A stretch of DNA of 64,000 nucleotides from Solirubrobacterales bacterium (GCA_030152805.1 JASLIG010000018.1:3983-67982); one strand, 5' to 3'. Counted from the first letter of the stretch, positions 8,622 through 16,768 are shown. A program made the numbers and translations. The notes: generated by a model not told the origin, from the sequence alone.

Positions 8622-8918
8622 ATGCCCACCCTGGATACAACCGAGCTGATCTCTGTCACCGAGGCCGGAAGGCTCGGCGTCTCCGCGCTCGTCAAAGTAG
8701 CCGAGCGGGGGGAGCAGCGAGTCTTGATGAAGAACAACAAGCCTGTCGCCGCGGTGGTCGGGATCGAGATGCTTGAGCGGAACGAGGCGCTGGAGGAGCG
8801 ACTTCTAGATGTATCTCTTGCGCTTACCCGGCTCCTTACGACTAGCGAGCGTCGTCATTCGCTCGACGATGTTCTCGACAGGCTTGGCTTTACTCGCGAG
8901 GACCTAGAGAAAGACTGA
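8622..8918 (+). CDS. Phd/YefM-family antitoxin
   Basis: 98 residues, with the start preceded by GAGGAGG at 8607-8613. The N-terminal part (TELISVTEAGRLGVSALVKVAERGEQRVLMKNNKPVAAVVGIEMLERNEALEERL) has the Phd/YefM pattern of a DNA-binding fold followed by the V...P.AV-V strand. The C-terminal acidic helix would wrap the toxin. It is followed after 6 nt by a RelE/ParE-like gene. Codon use is less GC-biased than in the flanking sulfur genes, which suggests horizontal acquisition and insertion between cysO and cysM. Confidence 0.88.
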   Translation: MPTLDTTELISVTEAGRLGVSALVKVAERGEQRVLMKNNKPVAAVVGIEMLERNEALEERLLDVSLALTRLLTTSERRHSLDDVLDRLGFTREDLEKD

Positions 8919-8924
8919 ACGAGC

Positions 8925-9326
8925 GTGTCCGTCCGGGTCGAGCTCATAGATGAGGCTGTAGTTGACCTGGCGGATCTCACAGAGGGCGGCAACCTCAAGC
9001 AGTTCTTTAAAAAGCTCGTTGAAATTGAGGCCAATGGCTCTCAGGCCGGAGAGCCATTGGGTCGAAACTTGGTTGGCTGGCGAAAGATCACCGTCGGAAA
9101 TCGGAATTGGCGGATCGTTTTCCGGGTCAATGAGGATGAGACGGTGGCAACGGTCTGCGTGATTGGGGACCGAGAGGATGCCGCTTGCTACGAGGAGGCT
9201 CGGCGGCGGGCTGAGCAGGTCAAAGACGCTGATGCAACTAGTCTCGCGGCTTCAATGATGGACCTCATTGGCACCCGAAAGCAGCGGAAAAAGGCTGCAC
9301 GCAAACAGAAGGCCCTGAGGGCTTAG
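8925..9326 (+). CDS. RelE/ParE-superfamily toxin
   Basis: 133 residues from GTG. The core (VELIDEAVVDLADL ... GEPLGRNLVGWRKITVGNRNWRIVFRVNEDETVATVCVIGDREDAACYEEARRR) matches the RelE/ParE pattern: a central R-W-R-I-V-F/Y-R strand and a terminal V-V-x-I-G-x-R strand. Members cleave ribosome-bound mRNA or poison gyrase; which applies here cannot be told. A basic C-terminal tail of about 40 residues (RKQRKKAARKQKALRA) exceeds the usual 85-100 residue length and may bind RNA. It is the partner of the preceding antitoxin. Confidence 0.85.
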   Translation: MSVRVELIDEAVVDLADLTEGGNLKQFFKKLVEIEANGSQAGEPLGRNLVGWRKITVGNRNWRIVFRVNEDETVATVCVIGDREDAACYEEARRRAEQVKDADATSLAASMMDLIGTRKQRKKAARKQKALRA

Positions 9327-9401
9327 GTCTGTGATCCGGTCTCGCAATGGCCGGGTGTTCAGAGCTTCAATTCAAACTGACCACCACCTCGCGAGGCCGT
9401 G

Positions 9402-9420
9402 GCTATACTTTTTGAAGTAA
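9402..9420 (+). promoter_or_regulatory. Shared 19-nt promoter/operator element, copy 2
   Basis: An exact second copy of GCTATACTTTTTGAAGTAA, here only 10 nt before the cysM ATG. The TATACT hexamer at 9404-9409 would give a start of transcription near 9416 and a very short leader, so a repressor on TACTT-N4-AAGTA would block initiation directly. Confidence 0.6.
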
Positions 9421-9430
9421 CGGGAGAGCG

Positions 9431-10396
9431 ATGGCCTACGACGAGCTTCTCAACCGACCCTGTGGGGGCCGCTTCGGCAACATCGTCGAATCGATCGGCA
9501 ACACGCCGCTAGTCGAGCTGCCGCGGCTCTCGCCAAATCCAGACGTTCGCATCTACGCGAAGCTCGAGGGGCATAACCCGACCGGGTCGGTCAAGGACCG
9601 GGTCGCCAGATCGATGATCGAGGCGGCCGAGGCGGAGGGCCTGATCGAGCCCGGCCAGACGATCCTCGAGCCGACCTCGGGCAACACGGGCATATCGCTG
9701 GCGATGATCTGCCGCCGCAGGGGCTACGACCTGAAGGTCGTGATGCCCGACAACGTCACCGAGGAGCGCACTCAGCTGCTCTCGATGTACGGGGCGGAGA
9801 TCGTCTACTCCGAGGGCGCCAAAGGCTCCAACGGCGCCGTCGAGGTGGCGCTGGAGATGGCCCAGGACCCGCAGTACTACATGCCCTACCAGTACGGCAA
9901 CGAGGCCAACCCGCGCGCTCACTACGAGGGCACGGCGCCGGAGATCCTCGAAGAGCTCGACGAGGTGACCGCCTTCGTCGGCGGTCTCGGCACTGGCGGA
10001 ACGCTGATGGGCAACGGCCGCCGCCTCAAAGAGGAGAACCCTGAGACGCTGATCGTCGCCGCCGAGCCGATGCAGGGCGAGCTGGTCCAGGGCCTCCGCT
10101 CGCTCGATGACGGCTTCATCCCGCCGATCATCGATCTCTCGATCCTCGACCGCAAGATCATGGTCTCCAATCGTGACGCGATCGTCTGGACCAAGCGGCT
10201 GCTCGACGAGGAGGGCGTCTTCGCCGGCGTCTCCTCCGGGGCGATCGCCGCGATCGCAGCCCGTATCGCCGGCGAGCTCGAGGGTGGCAACGTCGTCTTC
10301 CTGATCCCCGACGACGGCTGGAAGTACCTCTCCTCTGGCGTCTACACCAAGCCGATCGAGGAGATCGAGAACCTCGACTCCACCGTTTGGTGGTAG
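9431..10396 (+). CDS. cysM: Cysteine synthase CysM (O-phosphoserine/CysO-type), PLP enzyme
   Basis: 321 residues with GGGAG at 9422-9426 upstream. The PLP lysine lies in NPTGSVKDR (Lys55), the phosphate/substrate loop is PTSGNTG (82-87), and the cofactor loop is GGLGTGGTLMG. It belongs to fold-type II beta-replacement enzymes. M. tuberculosis CysM uses O-phosphoserine plus CysO-thiocarboxylate. Linkage to cysO, rhodanese-ThiF and Mec+ genes, plus the shared upstream element, supports that role rather than sulfide-dependent CysK activity. The C-terminal extension (YTKPIEEIENLDSTVWW) is longer than in typical CysK. Confidence 0.93.
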   Translation: MAYDELLNRPCGGRFGNIVESIGNTPLVELPRLSPNPDVRIYAKLEGHNPTGSVKDRVARSMIEAAEAEGLIEPGQTILEPTSGNTGISLAMICRRRGYDLKVVMPDNVTEERTQLLSMYGAEIVYSEGAKGSNGAVEVALEMAQDPQYYMPYQYGNEANPRAHYEGTAPEILEELDEVTAFVGGLGTGGTLMGNGRRLKEENPETLIVAAEPMQGELVQGLRSLDDGFIPPIIDLSILDRKIMVSNRDAIVWTKRLLDEEGVFAGVSSGAIAAIAARIAGELEGGNVVFLIPDDGWKYLSSGVYTKPIEEIENLDSTVWW

Positions 10397-10488
10397 GCGC
10401 CCGCCGCTGAGGCGGACCGCAACTCGCCCCGATTCGCGTGTTTGAGCCGGCTGACGGTTGCTTGCCAAACGAAATTTGAGCGGGGGAG

Positions 10489-12003
10489 ATGCTCTTGAAG
10501 GCACGGTTGGTTGTTTCGTCTCTTGTGGCGGTATGCGCGGTCCTCGGGCTGCTGGCCTCGATGGCATGCGCGGCGCCGGCCGATCTCGACCACACCTTCG
10601 GCCAGCGCGGTTTCGCCGGCATCTCGCCAGCCCTGGACGTACCCCAAGGCAGCGAGCGGGTCGTCGACATGACCACTGGCCCGCAGGAAGAAATCCTCGT
10701 GCTCAGCGAGGCCTGCCCGAAATTCCCCGAATGCCTCTTCGCGGTCACCCGCTACAGCCACGACGGCTTCCGTGACTTCGCCTACGGGGCGGGGGGCAGG
10801 GCGGTGATCTCGACCCAGCTTCCGGCCGGGTCGCACCTCAACGCGCCGGACGGCTCGATCGCGATCGACGCCAACGGCAACGCGATCGTCACCACCGCGA
10901 CGGAAGGCAACGTCGCCCTCTTCCGCTTCGACTCGCACGGTGCGCCCGACGCCGGCTTTGGCCTCGGCGGCCGGGTCGTCACCGACCTCGGCGGCACCGA
11001 GGCGGCAGCCGAGGTGGAGCTGCAAGCCGACGGCAAAATCGTCGTCGCTGGCAGCTTGCGGCATACGGCCGAGAGCAGCGCCCCAGCCGACGTCCTTCTC
11101 GCCCGCTACCTGCCGAACGGCGCGCCCGATCCGGGCTTCGGCCAGCAGGGGACGATGGTGACCAACCTCCTGCCAAACGATCAGCCCGTCGCCCTGACGA
11201 TCGATGCCGGCGGCCGCCTCGTCGTCGCCGTCGACGAATGCTGCGCCGCGCGCGGCCGCGCCGTGCTCGTCCGCTTCCTGCCCGAAGGCAATCTCGACGG
11301 CGGCTTCTCCAGCCAGGTCGGGGCCGGCACCTCGACCTCGCTGAGCGAGGTGCTGACGCTCGAGAACGGCAAGCTCTACGTGATCGGCAACGCGACGACC
11401 CGCGGCCGCGGCAGCGCCGGCTTCATCGCTCGCCTGCTCGAAAACGGCCGCCCCGATCGCAAGTTCGGCCGCGGCGGGACGCTCTCCTTGGGCTTCGCCA
11501 GGAGCACGATCGAACAGGCGGCGATCGACGACGCCGGGCGGATCGTGCTCGCCGGCAGCGGCGCCGACAGCAAGCTCGGCGGCGCGCTCTGGGTGATGCG
11601 CCGGCTCGGCAACGGGCGCCCGGACCGCACCTTCGCCGCCGGCGGCCAGCAGCGCTTCGCGCTGGGCAGCGCCAACGAAGTTGATGCCCTGGCGCTGCAG
11701 TCCAGCGGCCGCATCGTGATCCTCGGCGAAAGCTACGAATGCTCCCGCGAATGCGGCTCCAGGCACCCGGTGCTGCTGCGCTTCATCGGCGGCAAGAGCA
11801 ACGTGCGCTGCATGGGGCGCAAGGCGACCATCGTCGGCACGCGCCGCGGCGAGGCGCTCAAGGGCACCGGCCACCGTGACGTGATCGCGGGCCTCGCCGG
11901 CAACGACCGGATCCTGGGACGCCGCGGCAACGACCTGATCTGTGGCGGGCCCGGTCAGGACCGCATCGACGGCGGTCCCGGCCGCAACCGCGTGCACCAG
12001 TAG
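10489..12003 (+). CDS. Secreted delta-60-repeat protein with C-terminal RTX-like calcium-binding repeats
   Basis: 504 residues with a signal peptide of about 28 residues (SSLVAVCAVLGLLASMACA). The body contains at least six delta-60-type repeats of the form G-x-x-D-x-x-F-G-x-x-G (LDHTFGQRG, PDAGFGLGG, PDPGFGQQG, PDRKFGRGG, PDRTFAAGG), which likely fold as a beta-propeller. The last about 50 residues are hemolysin-type nonapeptides (GNDRILGRRGNDLICGGPGQDRIDGG), predicted to bind calcium outside the cell. The role is unknown, perhaps surface adhesion. It sits inside the cysteine-pathway region but is not obviously part of it. Confidence 0.85.
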   Translation: MLLKARLVVSSLVAVCAVLGLLASMACAAPADLDHTFGQRGFAGISPALDVPQGSERVVDMTTGPQEEILVLSEACPKFPECLFAVTRYSHDGFRDFAYGAGGRAVISTQLPAGSHLNAPDGSIAIDANGNAIVTTATEGNVALFRFDSHGAPDAGFGLGGRVVTDLGGTEAAAEVELQADGKIVVAGSLRHTAESSAPADVLLARYLPNGAPDPGFGQQGTMVTNLLPNDQPVALTIDAGGRLVVAVDECCAARGRAVLVRFLPEGNLDGGFSSQVGAGTSTSLSEVLTLENGKLYVIGNATTRGRGSAGFIARLLENGRPDRKFGRGGTLSLGFARSTIEQAAIDDAGRIVLAGSGADSKLGGALWVMRRLGNGRPDRTFAAGGQQRFALGSANEVDALALQSSGRIVILGESYECSRECGSRHPVLLRFIGGKSNVRCMGRKATIVGTRRGEALKGTGHRDVIAGLAGNDRILGRRGNDLICGGPGQDRIDGGPGRNRVHQ

Positions 12004-12008
12004 GCCAC

Positions 12009-13091
12009 TTGTCAGCCCGTCGTGCTCCGCGAGCGCCGGCAGCGTTGCTGCTGTCGGCGCTCGCCCTGGCTCTGCCGGCCGGCGCGAGCGCCGGCGTGCC
12101 GCGCGAATTCTTCGGGGTGGTGCCGCAGGCGCAGCCCACGGGTGCCGACTTCAGCAGGATGAGCGGCGTCGTCGGGACGGTGCGGGTGCCGGTGGAATGG
12201 TTTCGGATCGAGCCCCGGCCCCGCGCCTACGACCTCAGCGGTCTGGACGCGATCGTCGGCCAAGCGGCCGACGCGGGCATTCGCGTCCTGCCCTTCGTCT
12301 ACGGGACGCCGCGCTGGCTTGCTGCGGACCCTGCCCGCCCACCGATTGCCTCGGACCGCGCGCACCGTGCCTGGAGCGAACTTTTGCACCTGCTCGTTCG
12401 TCGCTACGGGCCGGACGGCCTCTTCTGGGAGGGTCGGAAACGCGGACTGCCAATCGTCAGCTGGCAGATCTGGAACGAGCCCAACTACCTGATCTTCTGG
12501 CGGCCCCACCCGGAACCGCGGGCGTACGCTCGTCTGCTCGAGCGCTCCGCGCACGCGATCCACGCCGTCGACCCCGAAGCGACGATCCTTGCCGCCGGCG
12601 TCGCCCCCGTCGAGGCGGGCATTACGCCCTGGGCATTTCTGCGGCGCCTTTACGAAGTGCCGGGCGTGCGCCGTTCCTTTGACGTCGTCGCGCTGCACCC
12701 CTACGCGCCCTACGTGCGATGGGTGAAGACGCAGATTCGCTTCGTGCGCGAAGTCATGGTCGGGGCAGGTGACAGGGCGACGCCGCTGCAGCTGACCGAG
12801 CTGGGAGTCGCCTCCGCCTCCACCTTCCGCAATCCCTTCGACAAGGGCCGGGCCGGGCAAGCCGCCTTCTTGCGCGGGGTGTTCAAGTTGGCTCTGCGCA
12901 ATCGCCATCGTTGGCACCTCGCCGGCCTCGATTGGTTCACCTGGCAGGACGCCACTGCGGCCGATCCACACTGCGTCTTCTGCCAGTACGGCGGGCTGTT
13001 CGACTCGGGCGGGAATCCCAAGCCTTCCTGGCGAGCTTTCCGCCAGATCGCGGGTCCGGGGCCCGCGGCGGTGCAGCATCCGGTCCGCTAG
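12009..13091 (+). CDS. Secreted glycoside hydrolase-like protein (clan GH-A type)
   Basis: 360 residues from TTG with an Ala/Leu-rich signal peptide. The TIM-barrel signature is clear: VEWFRIEP, then WQIWNEPNY, where the Glu would be the acid/base, and later LQLTELGVAS, where the Glu is a candidate nucleophile. The end, GLFDSGGNPKPSWRAFRQ, is typical of the last strand of GH5/GH39-like enzymes. The exact family and substrate (plant-type or bacterial glycan) cannot be read from the sequence. It follows the delta-60 protein by 5 nt and may be cotranscribed with it. Confidence 0.85.
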   Translation: MSARRAPRAPAALLLSALALALPAGASAGVPREFFGVVPQAQPTGADFSRMSGVVGTVRVPVEWFRIEPRPRAYDLSGLDAIVGQAADAGIRVLPFVYGTPRWLAADPARPPIASDRAHRAWSELLHLLVRRYGPDGLFWEGRKRGLPIVSWQIWNEPNYLIFWRPHPEPRAYARLLERSAHAIHAVDPEATILAAGVAPVEAGITPWAFLRRLYEVPGVRRSFDVVALHPYAPYVRWVKTQIRFVREVMVGAGDRATPLQLTELGVASASTFRNPFDKGRAGQAAFLRGVFKLALRNRHRWHLAGLDWFTWQDATAADPHCVFCQYGGLFDSGGNPKPSWRAFRQIAGPGPAAVQHPVR

Positions 13092-13104
13092 CCTCGATCG
13101 GCCG

Positions 13105-13503
13105 ATGCGGATCGCACAGAGCCTGATCGATCAGATGGTCGCCCACGCGCGCAAGGACCTGCCCAACGAGTGCTGCGGGATGGTCGGCGGCGCGGACGGC
13201 GCGGCGAGCGTCGTGATCCCGGTCGTCAACTCCGCCGCCAGCCCGTTGCGCTTCGAGATGGACTCGCAGGGCCAGTACGACGCGCTGAAGTCGATCGAGG
13301 ATGCAGGCGGGGAGCTGCTGGCGATCTACCACTCGCACACCAAGAGCGCCGCCTATCCCTCGCAGACCGACGTCAACCAGGCGGTCAACTGGCCCGACGC
13401 CGTCTACCTGATCGTCTCGCTGCAGGACGAGGCCAACCCCGACGTCAAGGGCTACTGGCTGAAGGACCTGAAGATCGCCGATGTCGAGCTCGTCGTCGAG
13501 TAG
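13105..13503 (+). CDS. mec: Mec+-like JAMM/MPN+ metalloprotease (CysO-cysteine hydrolase)
   Basis: 132 residues. The JAMM zinc motif is complete: Glu in PNECCGMVGG, then H-S-H-T-K-S-A-A-Y-P-S-Q-T-D (HxHx7Sx2D). In M. tuberculosis the Mec+ enzyme cleaves the cysteine added to the C-terminal Gly of CysO, releasing free cysteine and regenerating CysO. With carrier, E1/sulfurtransferase and CysM encoded upstream, the pathway is complete in this window. The following gene starts 23 nt before its stop. Confidence 0.92.
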   Translation: MRIAQSLIDQMVAHARKDLPNECCGMVGGADGAASVVIPVVNSAASPLRFEMDSQGQYDALKSIEDAGGELLAIYHSHTKSAAYPSQTDVNQAVNWPDAVYLIVSLQDEANPDVKGYWLKDLKIADVELVVE

Positions 13504-13720
13504 CGGCCGCCTGGTCAAGGTTGCCTACGCCCATCACCAGATGGAGGCGGAGATGATCCAGGCCCTGCTCGGCGAGTACGGCATCCCGAGCATGGCCCAG
13601 CGCACCGTCGACAATCCCGAGTTCCTCGCTGCGGGCCCGCGCCAGATCCTGGTCCCCGAGGCGGCCGCCGAGAAGGCACGCGAAGTCCTCGCCGACACGC
13701 AGGGACAGGGCTCTAGCTGA
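13481..13720 (+). CDS. DUF2007-like small protein
   Basis: 79 residues: an N-terminal Ser run, then LVKVAYAHHQMEAEMIQALLGEYGIPSMAQRTVDNPEFLAAGPRQILVPEAAAEKAREVLAD. This matches the short putative signal-transducing (DUF2007) fold with an E-A-E-M/L-I..LL...GIP core. It overlaps the Mec+ gene by 23 nt and is probably translationally coupled. It has no known activity. The stop overlaps the convergent gene by 8 nt. Confidence 0.75.
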   Translation: MSSSSSSSGRLVKVAYAHHQMEAEMIQALLGEYGIPSMAQRTVDNPEFLAAGPRQILVPEAAAEKAREVLADTQGQGSS

Positions 13721-14468
13721 CGGCCGGCCGGGCGACTTCCCGCAGGTAGCCGCGCCAGGCATCCTCGATTTCGCCGAACCGCGCTCCGAAGGCGGCCTCG
13801 ATCGTCGCCACCGCGCCGCCCGGGAGCAGCTCCAGGGCCAGTCGCTCGCAGGCGTCCGGGCCTCGCTCCATCTCCAGCAGGTCGAAGATCGTGCCGCCGA
13901 GGATGACCGCGTCGCGCCGCGAGGGCGGGAAGGAGGGCCGGGCGCTCTCGCGCAGGCGGCGGATCACGGCGGCGCGGTAGAAGCCGACCTGGCGCGAGAA
14001 GTACTGGGCGCCGCCTTCGACCAGCCACGCCCAGCGCAGGTATCGGGCGAAGCGGCGCGGCGTCCACGAAGGGGGCAGCTCGCGATTGTTGGCGGCGATG
14101 ACCAGCTGGGCGTAGAGCCGCTCGGCGGTGCCGCGCAGCGCCTCGCGCGAGTCCTCCCCGGCGGCGCGCCGCTCCATGTGGGGGTCATTGAGCACGTGCA
14201 GCTCGGTGGCCATCGCCCAGCCCGCCAAGTAGCGGCGTCCCGCCGGCGCCGCCGACCAGCGCGCCGCCGGCAGGAACGGGTGCGCCAGCGAGAGCCAGAG
14301 CGGGTTGGTGTGGACGACGACCGTGATCTCCCCCGGCACCTCCTCGAAGCGGTCCTCCAGGCGCAGCCGCAGTTCCTCCATCCGGTCGAGAGTGCGCTCG
14401 GCAAAGGCGGCGTCGCCGCTGTCGTGGCGCGCGGTGAAGCTCAGCGATTCGGTCTCGACCCAGGGAAT
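13713..14468 (-). CDS. Zincin-like (peptidase-MA-like) protein lacking an evident HExxH; apparent ATT start
   Basis: The first ATG in frame is at 14381, but the frame upstream of it reads PWVETESLSFTARHDSGDAAF, which looks like genuine protein. Only three codons separate an in-frame TAG from an ATT at 14468, so ATT is the likeliest start (251 residues). Residues around WAWLVEGGAQYFSRQ resemble the third-ligand helix (WLxEGxAxYxS) of gluzincin peptidases. The place where HExxH is expected reads ATELHVLNDPHMERR, so the protein may be inactive or I may have misplaced the motif. It shares its strand with the DUF1802 gene just upstream. Confidence 0.6.
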   Translation of the reverse strand: MPWVETESLSFTARHDSGDAAFAERTLDRMEELRLRLEDRFEEVPGEITVVVHTNPLWLSLAHPFLPAARWSAAPAGRRYLAGWAMATELHVLNDPHMERRAAGEDSREALRGTAERLYAQLVIAANNRELPPSWTPRRFARYLRWAWLVEGGAQYFSRQVGFYRAAVIRRLRESARPSFPPSRRDAVILGGTIFDLLEMERGPDACERLALELLPGGAVATIEAAFGARFGEIEDAWRGYLREVARPAVS

Positions 14469-14487
14469 GGCGCGAGACTATGCCGTC

Positions 14488-15117
14488 TTAGACCAAGGCG
14501 GGCTCTGCCGCCCCACACACACCAAGGATCTCCGCGCGGGCGCGGTCGAACTCTTCGTCGGCCATCACCGGGGTTCCCTCGAAGGGCAGGTCGCGATCGA
14601 CCTCGACCCAGGAGTGGCAGCCGTGGTACTCCTCGCGCACCCGCACCGTGACCGGGCGGGGGATGCGGTGGACCCGCAGCAGCAGCACGTGGAGCGGATG
14701 GCGCCGCTTCCAGTTGAGCCGCTTCTCGGCGTAGTCCGGGGTCCAGACGTAGTAGGGCGAGAGGCCGTCGACGATGCGCGGATCGGTGACCGTGATGTGG
14801 TCGGTGACCTCGGCCCAGGCACGCAGCCGCACCCGCTCGGGCTGGGAGATGCCGCCGTCCTGGATCAGCGCTCCGGGGGGTGGCTCCTCATCCGGCCAGA
14901 CACCCTCCTCGAGCGCGCGCCCCAGCTCGGGGTGATGGGACTCGCGCACCAGGTTGTTGCGCTGGTGATCGAAGGTCGGGTAGAGGAAGAAGCGTTCGTG
15001 GTCGAGCTCGAAGTGCTTGTTCTCCTCGCGGATCCCGCCCTTACGAAGCGTGAGCAGCTGCTCGCCCTCGGCGAGCGCACGGACCGTCACGGCCCATTCC
15101 TTGAAAGCGATCGGCAT
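14488..15117 (-). CDS. DUF1802 family protein
   Basis: 209 residues beginning MPIAFKEWAVTVRALAEGEQLLTLRKGGIREE, the DUF1802 signature, with RFFLYPTFDHQR following. The family is of unknown biochemistry. It lies about 20 nt upstream of the zincin-like gene on the same strand, suggesting cotranscription. No signal peptide or membrane segment is seen, so it is probably cytosolic. Confidence 0.85.
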   Translation of the reverse strand: MPIAFKEWAVTVRALAEGEQLLTLRKGGIREENKHFELDHERFFLYPTFDHQRNNLVRESHHPELGRALEEGVWPDEEPPPGALIQDGGISQPERVRLRAWAEVTDHITVTDPRIVDGLSPYYVWTPDYAEKRLNWKRRHPLHVLLLRVHRIPRPVTVRVREEYHGCHSWVEVDRDLPFEGTPVMADEEFDRARAEILGVCGAAEPALV

Positions 15118-15256
15118 TTGAAGTCGTACCTTGAGAAAGGTGGTTGGTAACTCTGACTGGTTGGGGGGAAACCTCGAACCCCTTCCAGGATGAGAAGCCC
15201 GCCCGGATTCGGCATTCTAGACGAGACCGCCGAGATCTCAAAATTTGTGACGAAGA

Positions 15257-16768
15257 TCACTGACCACCGAGGCCCCCTCCTCCCGGGGTTTCGATCCGGA
15301 GGCGGTCGCCGGGGGCCATTTTTCCCTCGTGCTTGCTGGGCAATTGCTCGTCGTTGAGGAGATTTCGGCCGCCGGCGCCGTTCATACCCCCGTCCAGGCC
15401 CCGCGGTGGATGGCGCCGGCGCTCGGTAATCAGCGAGTACCGCATCGGGACGAGGGCTTCGATCTCGCGAACGAGACCGTCGCCGCCGGATCGGCGCCCC
15501 TCGCCACCGCTGCCGCGGCGCAGGGAGAGCTCGCGGACGCGCAGCGGGAACTCGCTCTCGAGCGCCTCCACCGGCGTGTTGAGCGTGTTCGACATCGCCA
15601 CGTGGATCGCGCTAGGGCCGTCGCCGTCGGGACAGGCGCCCTGGCCGCCGCCGAGCGTCTCGTAGTAGGTGAACCCCTCGTTGGCCAGGGTCAGGTTGTT
15701 CATCGTGCCCTGGCCTTGGGCGGGTGCGGGCCGCGCGCCCGACAGCGCCGCGATCACCAGATCGGCGATGCGGCTCGAGGTCTCGACGTTGCCGGCGGCG
15801 ACGGCGGCCGGCGGGCGGGCGTTCAACAGGCAGCCCGGTGGCGCGCTCAGTGAGATCGGCCGGTAGGCCCCCGCCGAGGGCGGCGCGTCGGGATCGGTGA
15901 GGACCCTGACCGCGAAGAAGGCGGCGGACTTGGTCACCGAGAGCGGGCAGTTGAGGTTGCCCTCGACCGCCGGATCGGTGCCCGCGAAGTCGAGCCGCAG
16001 CTCGTCCGCTTCGATCGTCGCCTCGACGCGGAGCCGCACGTCCCGCTGCGCGCCACCACCGTCGTTTTCGAGCACGTCCTCGGCGCTGTAGGTGCCGTCG
16101 GGCAGCTCCGCCAGGGCGTGCCGGGTGCGGCGCTCGGCGTAGGCGAGGATCTCCGCCATCCCGGCTCTGAGCCGGGCGCGGCCGTGGCGTTCGGCGAGCT
16201 CGCAGAGGCGCAGGGAGCCGATCCGGTTGGCGGCCTGCTGGGCGCGCAGGTCGGCGATGCGCTGCTGCGGGAAGCGCATTCGCGAGGCGAGCTCGCGCAG
16301 CGCCTCCGCGCTGGCGCGCGTGGGCGGGATGACGACGCCCTCGTCTTCGAGCCGCTTGGACCCGGCGGGCATGCTCCCCGGCGTCGGGCCGCCGACGTCG
16401 GCGTGATGGGCGCGGCAGGCGGCGAAGCCGAGCAGCTCGCTCTCGACGAAGACCGGCGAGATCAGCGTGATGTCCGGCAGGTGGGTGCCGCCGCGGTAGG
16501 GGTCGTTGAGGATCCACGACTCTCCCGCCTGCTGCTCCAGGTCGAGCACGGCAGCGACCGCGTCGGGCATCGAGCCGAGGTGGACCGGAATGTGCTCGGC
16601 CTGCATCACCAACTCTCCGGCGGGGTCGAACAGCGCGGTCGAGCAGTCGTGGCGCTCCTTGATGTTGGCCGAGTAGGCGGAGCGGATCAGCGCCGCGCCC
16701 ATCTCATCGCAGGCCGCGCGCAGGCCCCCGATCATTACCTGCAGGGTCACCGGGTCGAATCCGCTCAT
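15257..16768 (-). CDS. hyuB: Hydantoinase B/oxoprolinase family protein (HyuB)
   Basis: 503 residues: DPVTLQVMIGGLRAACDEMGAALIRSAYSANIKERHDCSTALFD is the standard HyuB N-terminus, followed by MQAEHIPVHLGSMPDAV and NDPYRGGTHLPDITLISPVF. It is the beta-type subunit of ATP-dependent N-methylhydantoinase, 5-oxoprolinase or acetone carboxylase-like enzymes. The substrate cannot be decided without neighbours such as racemases or carbamoylases, and none is present. The HyuA gene lies 40 nt upstream on the same strand, forming a two-gene operon. Confidence 0.92.
   Translation of the reverse strand: MSGFDPVTLQVMIGGLRAACDEMGAALIRSAYSANIKERHDCSTALFDPAGELVMQAEHIPVHLGSMPDAVAAVLDLEQQAGESWILNDPYRGGTHLPDITLISPVFVESELLGFAACRAHHADVGGPTPGSMPAGSKRLEDEGVVIPPTRASAEALRELASRMRFPQQRIADLRAQQAANRIGSLRLCELAERHGRARLRAGMAEILAYAERRTRHALAELPDGTYSAEDVLENDGGGAQRDVRLRVEATIEADELRLDFAGTDPAVEGNLNCPLSVTKSAAFFAVRVLTDPDAPPSAGAYRPISLSAPPGCLLNARPPAAVAAGNVETSSRIADLVIAALSGARPAPAQGQGTMNNLTLANEGFTYYETLGGGQGACPDGDGPSAIHVAMSNTLNTPVEALESEFPLRVRELSLRRGSGGEGRRSGGDGLVREIEALVPMRYSLITERRRHPPRGLDGGMNGAGGRNLLNDEQLPSKHEGKMAPGDRLRIETPGGGGLGGQ

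Noticed and set aside
15160..15215. tRNA-like sequence on the minus strand (GGGGTTCGAGG ... CCAACCA)
   Set aside because: A TTCGA loop and CCA-like end are present, but the T-stem does not close properly (position 61 is not C) and no acceptor, D or anticodon arms fold around it.
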